DNA of 64,000 nt from Cyclobacteriaceae bacterium (lineage in GTDB: Bacteria; Bacteroidota; Bacteroidia; Cytophagales; Cyclobacteriaceae): contig JANQEU010000061.1 in assembly GCA_028278225.1 (NCBI GenBank), positions 124,001-188,000 of the forward strand, in the 5' to 3' direction. Below, in pieces: positions 36,857-45,668 of this stretch. Numbering within the stretch: the stretch's first letter is position 1; each line of letters begins with the position of its first letter. A program made the translations under genes and the position numbers. The notes under the pieces were generated by a model that was given only the letters and a program-made list of their open reading frames with translations, made no database searches and was not told the origin of the DNA.

Positions 36857-37195
36857 ATGATATCTAAAAATCTTACTGCGGCATCCACGAAACCTATCAT
36901 TTTGGGTGTCCTCAGGCAGGGGAACAGCTATGGCTATCTCATCATAAAAAAGATCAAGGAAATGTCGGGCGGAAAAATGCAATGGTCGGACGGCATGCTC
37001 TATCCGGTGCTTCACCGGCTGGAAAAGGAGGGACTGATCGAATCGAAGTGGGTAATGTCTGATGATTCCAGGCCAAGAAAATATTATGAGATCACGGCAC
37101 TGGGCAAAAAAGAACTGGTCAACGAGCGTGAACAATGGGTTCACGTCAATTCTGTCCTGGATAAGATCTGGGAGGGCCAACCGTCAACGACCTAG
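36857..37195 (+). CDS. PadR-family transcriptional regulator
   Basis: The 112-residue winged-helix repressor matches PadR throughout: ILGVLRQGNSYGYLIIKKI, WSDGMLYPVLHRLEKEGLIES and DDSRPRKYYEITALGK. It is the short subfamily 2 type without a long effector domain. It lies 3 bases before the ABC permease gene, an arrangement common in Bacteroidota, where PadR controls the transporter. The palindrome just upstream is probably its own operator. Confidence 0.93.
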   Translation: MISKNLTAASTKPIILGVLRQGNSYGYLIIKKIKEMSGGKMQWSDGMLYPVLHRLEKEGLIESKWVMSDDSRPRKYYEITALGKKELVNEREQWVHVNSVLDKIWEGQPSTT

Positions 37196-37198
37196 ACC

Positions 37199-39793
37199 AT
37201 GTTTGATCTCGAACGAGCCATTCATCGTTGGTTGCGGTCTTTTCGAAGGCACCGGGCTTTTAACCACGGCGCCATCAGGGAGATGGAGCTCCATCTTCGC
37301 GACCATATTGATGACCTGCTAAGCAAAGGACTTGGAGTGCAGGAAGCCTTTGACAAGGCTGTGCGTGAATTCGGGGATATCAAACCTATGGCCCGTGAGG
37401 AATATTGGAACATCAGACGAAAAAGGACTTTTATCAATACCATTATGCTAAATAGTTATTTCAAGATCGCTTTCCGTAATCTGTGGAGACATAAGTTTTA
37501 TGCTTTTATCAACATCATCGGCCTTACCATAGGGCTTTCCATTGTTTTTATGATCGCACTTTTTGTGAATGACGAGCTGAGTTTTGATCAGTTTCACAAA
37601 AAGAAAGAGCGGCTATACCGCGTGGTGGAAAATCAATATTACGCGGGACAGCCGGTATTTCCTGTGGCTGTTACACCAACCGCCCTTGGTCCCTCACTCA
37701 TGGAAGAATATCCCGAAATTGTGAACTTCACAAGGGTCTATAATGACAACTTTCGCTTTGAACTCGGAGAAAAGAAGATAAGTGAGAACAGCGGCATAGT
37801 GGCGGATGCATCTTTCTTCGAGATGTTTACATTCCCCCTTGTCAGCGGAACTGTCCAGTCCTTCAAAACGGACCTCAACGCCCTGATCCTGACCGAAGAA
37901 TTGGCTGACAAGTATTTTCCAGATGAGGAGGCTACGGGCAAATCCATCAACCTGGATGGAGAGCAATTCTTTGTAAGAGCGGTCATGGCTGACCCGCCTA
38001 AAAATTCACACCTGCCTTTTCGATATATTACAAATTTTGAAAGGTACCTTTCCGGAGACCCGGACCGGGCCAATAGCTGGGGATCCAACTGGCTGTATAC
38101 TTATGTGGAAATGGCCCCGGCGGTGGATCTCAATACCGTCAACGACAAGATTATTGGTCAGATCAAGGCAAACAATGAGGGTTCGGTCACAGATATTTAC
38201 CTCCAGCCACTCACGGATATTTACCTGGGTGAAGTAGACTTTACCGTTGAGGCACGGCGAAAGGGTGAGATGATGTATGTGAAGATCTTCTCCATAGTAG
38301 CCATATTCATCCTGATCATCTCCTGTATCAACTTCATGAACCTCTCTACCGCCCGCTCGGCCAAAAGGGCCAAGGAGGTTGGTCTGAGGAAAACCGTAGG
38401 CGCTAATCGCCGACAGCTGGTCTTTCAGTTTCTGAGTGAGTCGGTATTGCTATCCGTCACTGCCGTGATCCTGTCAATCGGCGTAGTGGCATTGCTGTTG
38501 CCTTTCTTCAACCAGATTGCCAATAAGGAATTTGACCTGCGGACATTCCTGGAAGCAGGAACCGGGTTCAAGCTGGGGTTAGGTATCCTGCTGACGGCCG
38601 TTCTTACCGGTCTTTTCTCCGGAAGTTATCCGGCCCTGTTCCTCAGCTCCATAGAGCCTGTTCGCACCCTGGGTACCCACGGCACCGCCCTCAGACAGGG
38701 AGCAGGACTTAGAAAGATCCTGGTGATACTTCAGTTCACCATATCGGTTGTCCTGATCATCGGGACGATGGTTGTCTACCAGCAGTTCCGGTTTATCCAG
38801 GATGTGAACCTGGGGTATAATAAAAATAACATCATCTACACTTTTGTGCCGGGCGAAAAATCGGAGGTTTTCTCCAACGAAATAAGAAATCAAAGGGGTG
38901 TGATCAATGTAGGCCTTTCCAACCGGCATCCTGCCTATGTGCTGAGCAGTACTTCCGGATTTGACTGGCCTGGTAAAAACCCTGATGAAACCATACTGAT
39001 GCACTATATGAGCGTGGATGAGCACTATATGCCCACCATGGAAATGAACGTCATCGACGGGCGGCAGTTTGTGCATACGGATACCTCCGTAGTGATCATC
39101 AACGAAAGAGCAAAGGAGATCATGGGACTGGAAGACCCGGTGGGACAGTCTCTATCCGGGAGAAATGACTATCGCATCGTTGGTGTAGTGTCAGATTTTA
39201 ACTTTAAATCGATCCATACGGCGATTGAGCCCATTGTCATTTTCAAGAGTGACGAACTGAGCAGGGTATATATCCGCTATGACCCTATGGAGCAGGCCGA
39301 AATCTCCGAAAGAATCGAATCCGTCTGGATGGACTTCTTCCCCGACCGGGAGTTCAACATATATTATCTTGATGAAGACTTTAACGATATGTACGATGCG
39401 GAAATGCGCACCAGTAAGCTGTCGACCTATTTCGCAGGGTTGGCCATTATCATTTCGTGCCTGGGTCTGTTTGGACTGGTTTCCTATGCCACCGAGCAGC
39501 GAACGAAGGAGATCGGCATCCGAAAAGTACTTGGCGCCTCCATTTCTAACCTCTTTCTCCTGCTGACCTACGACTTCACCCGACTGGTGCTGATCGCGCT
39601 GGTGATCGCCATTCCGGTCGGCTGGTATGCCATGAACCAGTGGCTGGACAGCTATGCATACCGTATCGATATTTCGGTCTGGGTATTTATCCTGTCGGCC
39701 ATAACGGCAGTGCTGATCGCCGTAGCTACGGTCAGCTACCAGTCAGTCAGAGCTTCTATCAGTAACCCGGTGCGGGCGCTGAGGAATGAGTAA
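37199..39793 (+). CDS. MacB/FtsX-type ABC transporter permease with prefix domain
   Basis: The 864 residues begin with a soluble ~85-residue prefix (HLRDHIDDLLSKGLGVQEAFDKAVREFGD) known from permeases that sit next to PadR genes. A standard MacB-like permease follows: helix 1 (about 100-122), a periplasmic domain, three helices with the FtsX core (INFMNLSTARSAKRAKEVGLRKTVG), then a second copy with helices near the end and EIGIRKVLGASISN. No ATPase gene is next to it, so the ATP-binding partner must be encoded elsewhere. Likely substrates are antimicrobial peptides or lipoproteins, by family only. Confidence 0.9.
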   Translation: MFDLERAIHRWLRSFRRHRAFNHGAIREMELHLRDHIDDLLSKGLGVQEAFDKAVREFGDIKPMAREEYWNIRRKRTFINTIMLNSYFKIAFRNLWRHKFYAFINIIGLTIGLSIVFMIALFVNDELSFDQFHKKKERLYRVVENQYYAGQPVFPVAVTPTALGPSLMEEYPEIVNFTRVYNDNFRFELGEKKISENSGIVADASFFEMFTFPLVSGTVQSFKTDLNALILTEELADKYFPDEEATGKSINLDGEQFFVRAVMADPPKNSHLPFRYITNFERYLSGDPDRANSWGSNWLYTYVEMAPAVDLNTVNDKIIGQIKANNEGSVTDIYLQPLTDIYLGEVDFTVEARRKGEMMYVKIFSIVAIFILIISCINFMNLSTARSAKRAKEVGLRKTVGANRRQLVFQFLSESVLLSVTAVILSIGVVALLLPFFNQIANKEFDLRTFLEAGTGFKLGLGILLTAVLTGLFSGSYPALFLSSIEPVRTLGTHGTALRQGAGLRKILVILQFTISVVLIIGTMVVYQQFRFIQDVNLGYNKNNIIYTFVPGEKSEVFSNEIRNQRGVINVGLSNRHPAYVLSSTSGFDWPGKNPDETILMHYMSVDEHYMPTMEMNVIDGRQFVHTDTSVVIINERAKEIMGLEDPVGQSLSGRNDYRIVGVVSDFNFKSIHTAIEPIVIFKSDELSRVYIRYDPMEQAEISERIESVWMDFFPDREFNIYYLDEDFNDMYDAEMRTSKLSTYFAGLAIIISCLGLFGLVSYATEQRTKEIGIRKVLGASISNLFLLLTYDFTRLVLIALVIAIPVGWYAMNQWLDSYAYRIDISVWVFILSAITAVLIAVATVSYQSVRASISNPVRALRNE

Positions 39794-39869
39794 CCAATAA
39801 TACTAACCGGTGCTAATGTTATAAAAGACTTGACGCAATCTTAATAAAAGTAAACTTTTATTTACCTAC

Positions 39870-39909
39870 AGGTGTTACCTGAGTAAATAATAATTTACCT
39901 TTGACAGGT
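39870..39909 (+). promoter_or_regulatory. Candidate hicAB promoter and operator
   Basis: AGGTGTTACCT (39870-39880) is a palindrome with a 3-base centre. A second pair ACCT-N5-AGGT (39897-39909) overlaps the -7 box TACCTTTG (39896-39903) and touches the HicA GTG start, 4 bases after the box. A DNA-binding HicB could repress the operon here. Confidence 0.45.
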
Positions 39910-40093
39910 GAAGTGTTCGGAGCTGCTAAGAATTCTTAAGAAAGATGGTTGGTATGTTGTTTCACAAAAAGGATCTCATGTCAAAATGAAGCACAATGAA
40001 AAAAGAGGAGTTCTAATATTTCCTAATCACGGAAGCAATGAAGTAGGTAAAGGATTGGAGAAAAAGATACTGAAGCAGGCTGGAATCAAATGA
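39908..40093 (+). CDS. hicA: HicA toxin, mRNA interferase
   Basis: The 61-residue double-stranded-RNA-binding-like fold shows LRILKKDGWYVVSQKGSHVKM, with the catalytic His in GSHVKM, and the C-terminal GLEKKILKQAGI. HicA cleaves mRNA when HicB is absent. The start is GTG; the next residues (KCSELL) are standard for HicA. It lies 8 bases before hicB. The -7 box ends 4 bases before the GTG, so the message may be leaderless. Confidence 0.92.
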   Translation: MKCSELLRILKKDGWYVVSQKGSHVKMKHNEKRGVLIFPNHGSNEVGKGLEKKILKQAGIK

Positions 40094-40100
40094 GAGCGAC

Positions 40101-40505
40101 ATGGAAACTAAAATGAAAAGAAAAAAAGGAACCATTAATGCTACAGTGGAAAAAACGGATACCGGATATTCCGCTTACGTAGAACACTATCCGGTGTATA
40201 CTACGGGAAGAACGGCTACCGAACTTTTGGAGAACCTCACTGAAGCTATGAACTTATATTTAGAAGATCAAAACCAATTTGTATCTCAACCAAATATCAA
40301 ACTCAACTTCGATTTCAAGCTATTTTTTCAATATTACCGTGTTCTCAATGCAAAATATCTGGCCCGGAGGATTGGTATGAATCCAACCTTATTAAGCCAG
40401 TATGTTCAGGGCAAAAAAAGACCCTCTCCCAACCAAGCAGACAAGATCCTGAATGGTATCCATGAGATTGGCAAAGAACTGTCAGAATTGAATTTGGTTG
40501 GTTGA
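40101..40505 (+). CDS. hicB: HicB antitoxin with C-terminal helix-turn-helix
   Basis: The 134 residues have a HicB-type domain (about 5-60: INATVEKTDTGYSAYVEHYP and LTEAMNLYLED) and a C-terminal XRE-like helix-turn-helix (AKYLARRIGMNPTLLSQYVQGKKRPS). It binds and neutralises HicA and can repress its own operon. The active-site residues of the degenerate RNase H fold are not all clear, as usual for HicB. It directly follows hicA. Confidence 0.9.
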   Translation: METKMKRKKGTINATVEKTDTGYSAYVEHYPVYTTGRTATELLENLTEAMNLYLEDQNQFVSQPNIKLNFDFKLFFQYYRVLNAKYLARRIGMNPTLLSQYVQGKKRPSPNQADKILNGIHEIGKELSELNLVG

Positions 40506-40555
40506 TAATTCCTTAATTTTCTTAAGAATTTTCCAGAGAATAACTTGAACTGTAA

Positions 40556-40665
40556 AAGTGAACATGAGTGTCTCCGATATGGCCAAAAATGTAATTCCAT
40601 AATCATGTCGGAGATGCTGATTTTTGTAACAGGTTTCAAGTGTTGTATAGACATTTGAAACAGCC
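40556..40665. repeat. Double-hairpin repeat, copy a
   Basis: Hairpin 1 has the 11-bp stem TCTCCGATATG/CATGTCGGAGA (40571-40614). Hairpin 2 has GTTTCAAGTGT/ACATTTGAAAC (40633-40661). Related copies lie at 41676-41738 and 42432-42530. It fills most of the 388-base gap after hicB; the remaining ~220 bases before 40894 show nothing I can name. Confidence 0.7.
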
Positions 40666-40893
40666 GATCCACAAGATCCTGCCTCATTTCATATCATTTT
40701 GAACTCTGAGAATCCTCATAAGTCCTTTTCGCGGATTTGCCTAAGTTCACCGTAAAATAAAATGATTGGAGTCACCGCAATTAATGCAAGGTGAATAGCT
40801 ACTTAAAGGGGATTATTGATCAAAGTTGAACCTAAATGGTCCCTTGTTTTAGGTATTCTTAAGATATTTGTTTGAAATAAAGTCTAAACGGAT

Positions 40894-41634
40894 ATGGAAA
40901 CATTACAAAAAGAATTTCCTTCGAAACTAGGGATGAAAGACGCCATTTCCCTGACTGATTTTCGCGATTCCCTCCAGGAAATACTAGGTGAAGAACTGGA
41001 ATCTATCGTGATGTACGGAAACGCTACACTTCATGATTATCACCCGGAATCTTACGATAAAAAAGTGCTCATTGTCGTTCGCAACGTTGACACTCAAATG
41101 TTAAGGAAAGTGATGAAACCTGTTTACAGGTTGAAAAAAATGGGATTTGAGGCCATGTTCATAACAGAGGAAAACCTGATCTCCTCAACAGATGTTTTTC
41201 CAATCAAATATCATTCGATGAGAGAATCCCATGTCTTGGTATGGGGAGAAGATGTGGTGGAAAAACTGGATATTGACCCCATCCACATTCGGCTTATTTG
41301 CGAGCAGGAGCTCAGGAATCTATCGCAGGATCTGGATCAATATTTTTTAGATAAAAAAGGAAAAGAGCTCAAACAAAAGTTGTGTGGGGTGATCACCGAT
41401 TTCATTGAGACGTTGCGGGTGGCTGTTTTGCTAAAAACCAAAGAGTTGCCACCATGGGATGATGCGATTGATAGCCTTAACAGTACTTTTTCGGTTGATG
41501 CTTCGATCCTTAATGAAGTTATGCAATTGCGCAACGAAGAGATCAAGCTGAATAAAAAAGAAACCGAGGCACTGTACAACCGGTTTATGTCATTTGTGGA
41601 TCAGATGGTAGGAATAGTCGACCGGCTGGAATAG
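40894..41634 (+). CDS. Hypothetical protein with degenerate nucleotidyltransferase-like fold
   Basis: The 246-residue cytosolic protein begins with an alpha/beta part: LESIVMYGNATLHDYHPE and KKVLIVVRNVD recall the strand-loop of minimal nucleotidyltransferases (GS-x-A ... DIDLLVV). The catalytic Asp pair is missing. The C-terminal half is helical and resembles HEPN-type bundles. It could be a non-catalytic relic or a binding protein. It is flanked on both sides by copies of the double-hairpin repeat. Confidence 0.6.
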   Translation: METLQKEFPSKLGMKDAISLTDFRDSLQEILGEELESIVMYGNATLHDYHPESYDKKVLIVVRNVDTQMLRKVMKPVYRLKKMGFEAMFITEENLISSTDVFPIKYHSMRESHVLVWGEDVVEKLDIDPIHIRLICEQELRNLSQDLDQYFLDKKGKELKQKLCGVITDFIETLRVAVLLKTKELPPWDDAIDSLNSTFSVDASILNEVMQLRNEEIKLNKKETEALYNRFMSFVDQMVGIVDRLE

Positions 41635-41675
41635 GGCGGAAGCTGCTTTTGTCAATTTAAGAGATCCAATAGTAG

Positions 41676-41738
41676 CCGTGTCGGAGACAGTGGTTCACAT
41701 TACAGGTTTCAGGTGTTCCACTAAACACTTAAAACATC
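41676..41738. repeat. Double-hairpin repeat, copy b (truncated)
   Basis: It keeps the right arm of hairpin 1 (GTGTCGGAGA, 41678-41687) and a full hairpin 2 (12-bp arms at 41706-41717 and 41724-41735, one mismatch) but lacks the left arm of hairpin 1. The bases differ from copy a while pairing is kept. Confidence 0.6.
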
Positions 41739-41840
41739 CAATTAAATCTTCGATACCTTATAACGTTAGGCGAAAAATACCAGAAAGTGGGTATTGTAAT
41801 ATCTCATCACTTTCGATAGTTTAGTTTGTGACTGTCCCTT

Positions 41841-42377
41841 ATGCCCATGTCATTAAACAGAATCACAGCAATTTTTTCAATATTGATTACTTACTCCCTG
41901 TTTAGCTTGTTGACCGGGTGTAAAGGCAAGGAATGTTCTAATGAGACGTTTCCGGTTCTCGGTGATGTTATGATAAGGGCTTATGGAAATCCGGAATCTT
42001 TTGATAACTACGTTCAAAACAATCCGGATATTTTTGATAAGAAATTTACAAGCTGCCTTCAGGAATGGATTGCTGAGCTTGAAAAGATTGAGAAAAAAGA
42101 AAGGGAGCATTGTGATGATGTCTATGTGTCCGGTGATTTTTGGAATCAGTGCATCGACGAGGTGAATGCGAATTACAACAATGCTATTTTGTTGGCCTCG
42201 GAAGTGCTGAATGTAATTCAGGGAAGTTCATTCTCCCAAAGTACGTATGGATCTTATTTAATTTACACATCTCAGACTGACCCGCCACTTCACCAATTTT
42301 CTGTCGCACTGGTAGAAGCTTTTTACAGAGAATATCCAACAGAATGTAGGGTTTGTAAAGAAAAAGGATTCTTTTGA
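41841..42377 (+). CDS. Small lipoprotein of unknown function
   Basis: The 178 residues have a lipoprotein signal (lipobox LLTGC, about Cys27) and a Cys-containing mature part (KECSN, FTSCLQEW, EHCDDV, NQCIDEV, ECRVC), which could form disulfides in the periplasm. No family is recognised. The ATG at 41841 or the one six bases later may be the start. It is boxed between repeat copies b and c. Confidence 0.65.
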   Translation: MPMSLNRITAIFSILITYSLFSLLTGCKGKECSNETFPVLGDVMIRAYGNPESFDNYVQNNPDIFDKKFTSCLQEWIAELEKIEKKEREHCDDVYVSGDFWNQCIDEVNANYNNAILLASEVLNVIQGSSFSQSTYGSYLIYTSQTDPPLHQFSVALVEAFYREYPTECRVCKEKGFF

Positions 42378-42431
42378 AGCACATAATGAGGGCTGCACGT
42401 CTAAATCTTTCCGGAGGATGACCTGAAAGGG

Positions 42432-42530
42432 GAAAGTGAATATGAGTGTCTCTGACGCGGTTGGAAATGTGATTCAATAAACTGTGTCAGAGTTACTGGT
42501 TCATATTACTCATTCCAAGTGTTCCTGTGA
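42432..42530. repeat. Double-hairpin repeat, copy c
   Basis: Hairpin 1 is CTCTGACGC/GTGTCAGAG (42449-42457 and 42483-42491) with a compensatory change relative to copy a (C-G to T-A). The outer arms GTGAATATGA / TTCATATTAC are present. Hairpin 2 is decayed. Confidence 0.6.
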
Positions 42531-42914
42531 AACAATTATAAGATCCGCAGAGATCCTCTTGCTATAAATAATGACCGGGGGTCGGGTTTTCTTACAGCAA
42601 CGTGGGCGCCATCAGGTGCTCTCCCGGCATTTCCGGGAAGCCCGGATCACCGAACCTGCAAACAAAGTTCCCGGGAATTTTTTCTGTCCGGATTAAACCT
42701 TATGTGATTTCCACGATCTTAGAACATATTGAAAGGTGTTCAGTGGTTGCTATTGAATGTTGACGGCATATCTCAGAAGAGTGAACATCAGTTACTTTAT
42801 GGCTTTGAATGCTCCCCTAAGCCTCCATGGAGCTGAGATAATGTGATTTTCTGGTCATTGAATGAATCAGGCAGTTCGTGAAAGTTTGCTTTATCACGGC
42901 TGCATGAGACTTTC
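42531..42914. other. Intergenic stretch before DUF4956 gene
   Basis: 384 bases without a gene I can support. There are short G+C-rich inverted repeats (CCCGGCATTTCCGGG at about 42632-42646, TTCCCGGGAA at about 42669) but no T-run that would make a clear terminator, and no recognisable riboswitch core or -33/-7 pair. Confidence 0.4.
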
Positions 42915-43565
42915 ATGTTTGAAAGAATAACAAGTATGGGTATAGAAATTTTCGGAATCGATCTGATTGACCCGGAAGATTTTGTCGAGTTGATCCTGAG
43001 GTTCAGTCTCAATGCGCTGATTGTATTTGTCATAATAAGGTACCTGTATGCCAGCAATAGCAAACGCAAGGACTTCTACTTCAGCTACTTCGCCATCAGT
43101 ATTACGGTATTCCTGATATGCTTTTTGCTTGAAAACGTAAAACTTGAACTTGGTTTCGCCCTGGGTCTTTTTGCCATTTTTGGGATCATCCGCTACCGGA
43201 CGGATGCCATTCCCATTAAGGAAATGACCTATCTGTTTGTAGTGATAGGTGTTTCGGTGATCAACGCCCTTGCCAATAAGAAGGTAAGTTACACCGAACT
43301 CCTGTTTACGAATGCCGTGATAGTAGCCGGCTTATGGGGACTGGAAAGGATACTGCTCCTCAAACAGGAAAACTCACTTCGCATTCAATACAAAAACATT
43401 GAGAATATCAAAAGAAGTAATGAGGCCCTCCTGATGGAGGACCTGAAAGAACGTACGGGCATCGATATCGAACGGTTTGAAATTAACCGGGTGGATTTCG
43501 TCAAGGACACTGCCGACATCACGGTGTACTACTATGTCAATGGAAATACAAACTCTAAAAATTGA
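42915..43565 (+). CDS. DUF4956 membrane protein
   Basis: The 216 residues have about four to five membrane helices: NALIVFVIIRYLY, the FYFSYFAISITVFLICFL region, ALGLFAIFGIIRYRTDAIPIKEMTY (split here by the diagnostic FGIIRYRT-IPIKEMTY motif) and IVAGLWGLERILL, followed by a soluble ferredoxin-like C-terminus. The family's function is unknown. It is commonly found beside CotH kinases and polyphosphate-polymerase (VTC-domain) genes; the CotH gene is here, the VTC gene is not. It starts the three-gene operon 42915-45668. Confidence 0.85.
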   Translation: MFERITSMGIEIFGIDLIDPEDFVELILRFSLNALIVFVIIRYLYASNSKRKDFYFSYFAISITVFLICFLLENVKLELGFALGLFAIFGIIRYRTDAIPIKEMTYLFVVIGVSVINALANKKVSYTELLFTNAVIVAGLWGLERILLLKQENSLRIQYKNIENIKRSNEALLMEDLKERTGIDIERFEINRVDFVKDTADITVYYYVNGNTNSKN

Positions 43566-43569
43566 TACC

Positions 43570-44244
43570 ATGAAAACTATCAGCACCCACCGGGTAATGT
43601 TCTTCGCGCTGTGTTTTGGCATTTTTCAAGTGGCAAATGCACAGGAAAAGGACATCATTGTTGAAAATGAATTGAATACCTGGATGGAATTGGATGTGAG
43701 TAAGAAGCTATCCAGGGATATCAGACTGGTCCTGACCCCGGAAATCCGCCTGGATGACAATTTCAACACGGACAAACTTCTGCTCCAGGGTATGATCAAA
43801 TACAAACCGCTGAAATTTCTGGAGGGAGGAGGAGGATACCGCCTGAATGTCCAGCCTGACGATGGAGCGGGTAAGGCTGAACTTGAACAGCGGGTTTTTT
43901 TCGAAGTAAGTACGATGACGAAACTTTTTCGTTTTGAACCTGAATTTCGCTGGAGATATACCCATGACTCAGGCCTTGGGGAGGACAATTATACTTTGGA
44001 GAACCTGCGGTACAAGGGATCACTGGATTATGACATAAGAAAAAGCAAATTCACTCCTTCCTTTTCTACCGAAATCTTCCAATCCCTGACTGAACACGAG
44101 GTTTTCAAAATAAGATATGAGCTCGGCGGACGCTACAAAATCAACAAAAAGAACAGTATCAAACTCGACTATAAGCTGGACTATTACCTCTCTGAGTACA
44201 AAAACAGACATATCATCGGACTCAGCTATAAAATCAAAATTTAA
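43570..44244 (+). CDS. DUF2490 outer-membrane barrel protein
   Basis: The 224 residues from ATG 43570 have a signal peptide ending at VANAQEK. A longer frame would overlap the previous gene without a signal. The mature part opens with ELNTWMELDVSKKLSRDIRLV and continues as amphipathic strands ending in HIIGLSYKIKI, as expected for a DUF2490 barrel in the outer membrane. It lies 4 bases after DUF4956 and 5 before CotH. It may be the outer-membrane partner of the DUF4956 and CotH proteins. Confidence 0.82.
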   Translation: MKTISTHRVMFFALCFGIFQVANAQEKDIIVENELNTWMELDVSKKLSRDIRLVLTPEIRLDDNFNTDKLLLQGMIKYKPLKFLEGGGGYRLNVQPDDGAGKAELEQRVFFEVSTMTKLFRFEPEFRWRYTHDSGLGEDNYTLENLRYKGSLDYDIRKSKFTPSFSTEIFQSLTEHEVFKIRYELGGRYKINKKNSIKLDYKLDYYLSEYKNRHIIGLSYKIKI

Positions 44245-44249
44245 AAACC

Positions 44250-45668
44250 ATGGATAAAAAAGCATTATACATACCGTTTATGATTTTGTACCTTTTTTCA
44301 TGCCGGGATGATAGTACCATAGAAGAAATAGAATTGGAAGAAGAACCTTTGGAGATAGAAATACCGGATTGGGCGGACGACACCCATTCCAACCTGGCAG
44401 AACCAAACTATGATATGGTGTTTCCCCAACATGAAGTGCTGAGGTTTGACATCAAAATAGAAGCGGAACACTGGCAGGATATGCAGGCCAATCTTTCAGT
44501 CCTTATGGGATCCACAGGAGGTGGACCACCCGGAGCCGGAGCGGTATTCCCTGATGAAAATCCCATTTATGTACCATGCTCATTTTATTTCGGGGATAAG
44601 GAGTGGTATAAAGTAGGTATCCGTTACAAGGGCAATTCATCACTTTATTCCATTGGTCGATCAAATTCCAAAAAGTATTCTTTCAAGCTTGATTTTGACG
44701 AGTTCGAAGACACTTATCCTGCTATCGATAATCAACGGTTTTATGGCTTCAGGCAGCTCAACCTTTGCGGCAACTTTAAAGACGAATCCCTTTTGCGGGA
44801 AAAGGTTGCGGCGGATCTTTACAGGGAATTCGGTATTCCTGCGGCGAAAACCTCTTTCTGTGCAGTGTACATCGACTATGGGTACGGTAGTCAGTACTTT
44901 GGTCTTTACACACTCATCGAGGAAGTGGATGATACCGTTTTGGAAAGCCAGTTAGGTTCTGATGAAGGCAATCTTTACAAACCTGATGGTGATGCGGCCA
45001 CTTTTGCACAAGGCACCTATAATGAAACGGAATTTGAGAAGAAAAACAACGAAGATATAGCTGATTATTCTGACGTGCATGCATTGTACACTTATCTGAA
45101 TAGTTCCACCAGAACGTCAGATCCCGAACTGTGGAAATCAGACCTGCAAAGTGTACTGGATGTAGATCATTTCCTTAAATGGCTGGCTGCAAATATCGTG
45201 ATGCAAAACTGGGACACGTACGGCAATATGAGTCACAATTACTTTCTCTACAATGACCCGTCGACCCAGCTGCTCACATGGATCCCATGGGACAACAATG
45301 AGTCGTTAAGGAGCCAGGAACAGAGCGGCGGAGGATCGGGTGGTGGTGGCGTTGGAAAAATTACTTTTAGCCTTTCCCTGAATGAGGTAGGCTCCGACTG
45401 GCCGCTTATCAACTATCTCATTTCAGTTGATGAATATAAAGAAAAGTATGACGCCAACGTGGAGAATTTTTCCAATGAAGTGTTCGAGCCCTCCAAAGTC
45501 ATTGGTACATATTCGGAATATTATGAACTCATCAAGGATTACGTTTACGCTGAGGAATATGGATTTTCATTTTTAAGTTCAGATGCAGACTTTGATAATG
45601 GCGTGGAGTATCTCAAGACCCATGTCCAGAGCCGTCATGATGCCGTGGCCGCTTATCTCGGTAACTAG
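44250..45668 (+). CDS. CotH-kinase-family lipoprotein
   Basis: The 472 residues have a lipoprotein signal (LFSCRDD) and an acidic linker before the CotH domain (about 60-400). Diagnostic segments are KVGIRYKGNSSLY, FRQLNLCGNFKDESLLREK, GIPAAKTSF, YFGLYTLIEEVDD and NWDTYGNMSHNYFLYNDP with LLTWIPWDNNES, which carries metal-binding acidic/Asn residues. CotH proteins of Bacillus phosphorylate spore-coat proteins; what the surface forms modify here is not known. A Gly/Ser run (SGGGSGGGGVG) lies near residue 365. It is the last gene of the DUF4956-DUF2490 operon. Confidence 0.88.
   Translation: MDKKALYIPFMILYLFSCRDDSTIEEIELEEEPLEIEIPDWADDTHSNLAEPNYDMVFPQHEVLRFDIKIEAEHWQDMQANLSVLMGSTGGGPPGAGAVFPDENPIYVPCSFYFGDKEWYKVGIRYKGNSSLYSIGRSNSKKYSFKLDFDEFEDTYPAIDNQRFYGFRQLNLCGNFKDESLLREKVAADLYREFGIPAAKTSFCAVYIDYGYGSQYFGLYTLIEEVDDTVLESQLGSDEGNLYKPDGDAATFAQGTYNETEFEKKNNEDIADYSDVHALYTYLNSSTRTSDPELWKSDLQSVLDVDHFLKWLAANIVMQNWDTYGNMSHNYFLYNDPSTQLLTWIPWDNNESLRSQEQSGGGSGGGGVGKITFSLSLNEVGSDWPLINYLISVDEYKEKYDANVENFSNEVFEPSKVIGTYSEYYELIKDYVYAEEYGFSFLSSDADFDNGVEYLKTHVQSRHDAVAAYLGN

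Noticed and set aside
42700-42850. Thiamine riboswitch suggested by a CTGAGA segment
   Set aside because: Only this hexamer is present; the other conserved TPP-aptamer segments are missing and the downstream genes are not thiamine-related.
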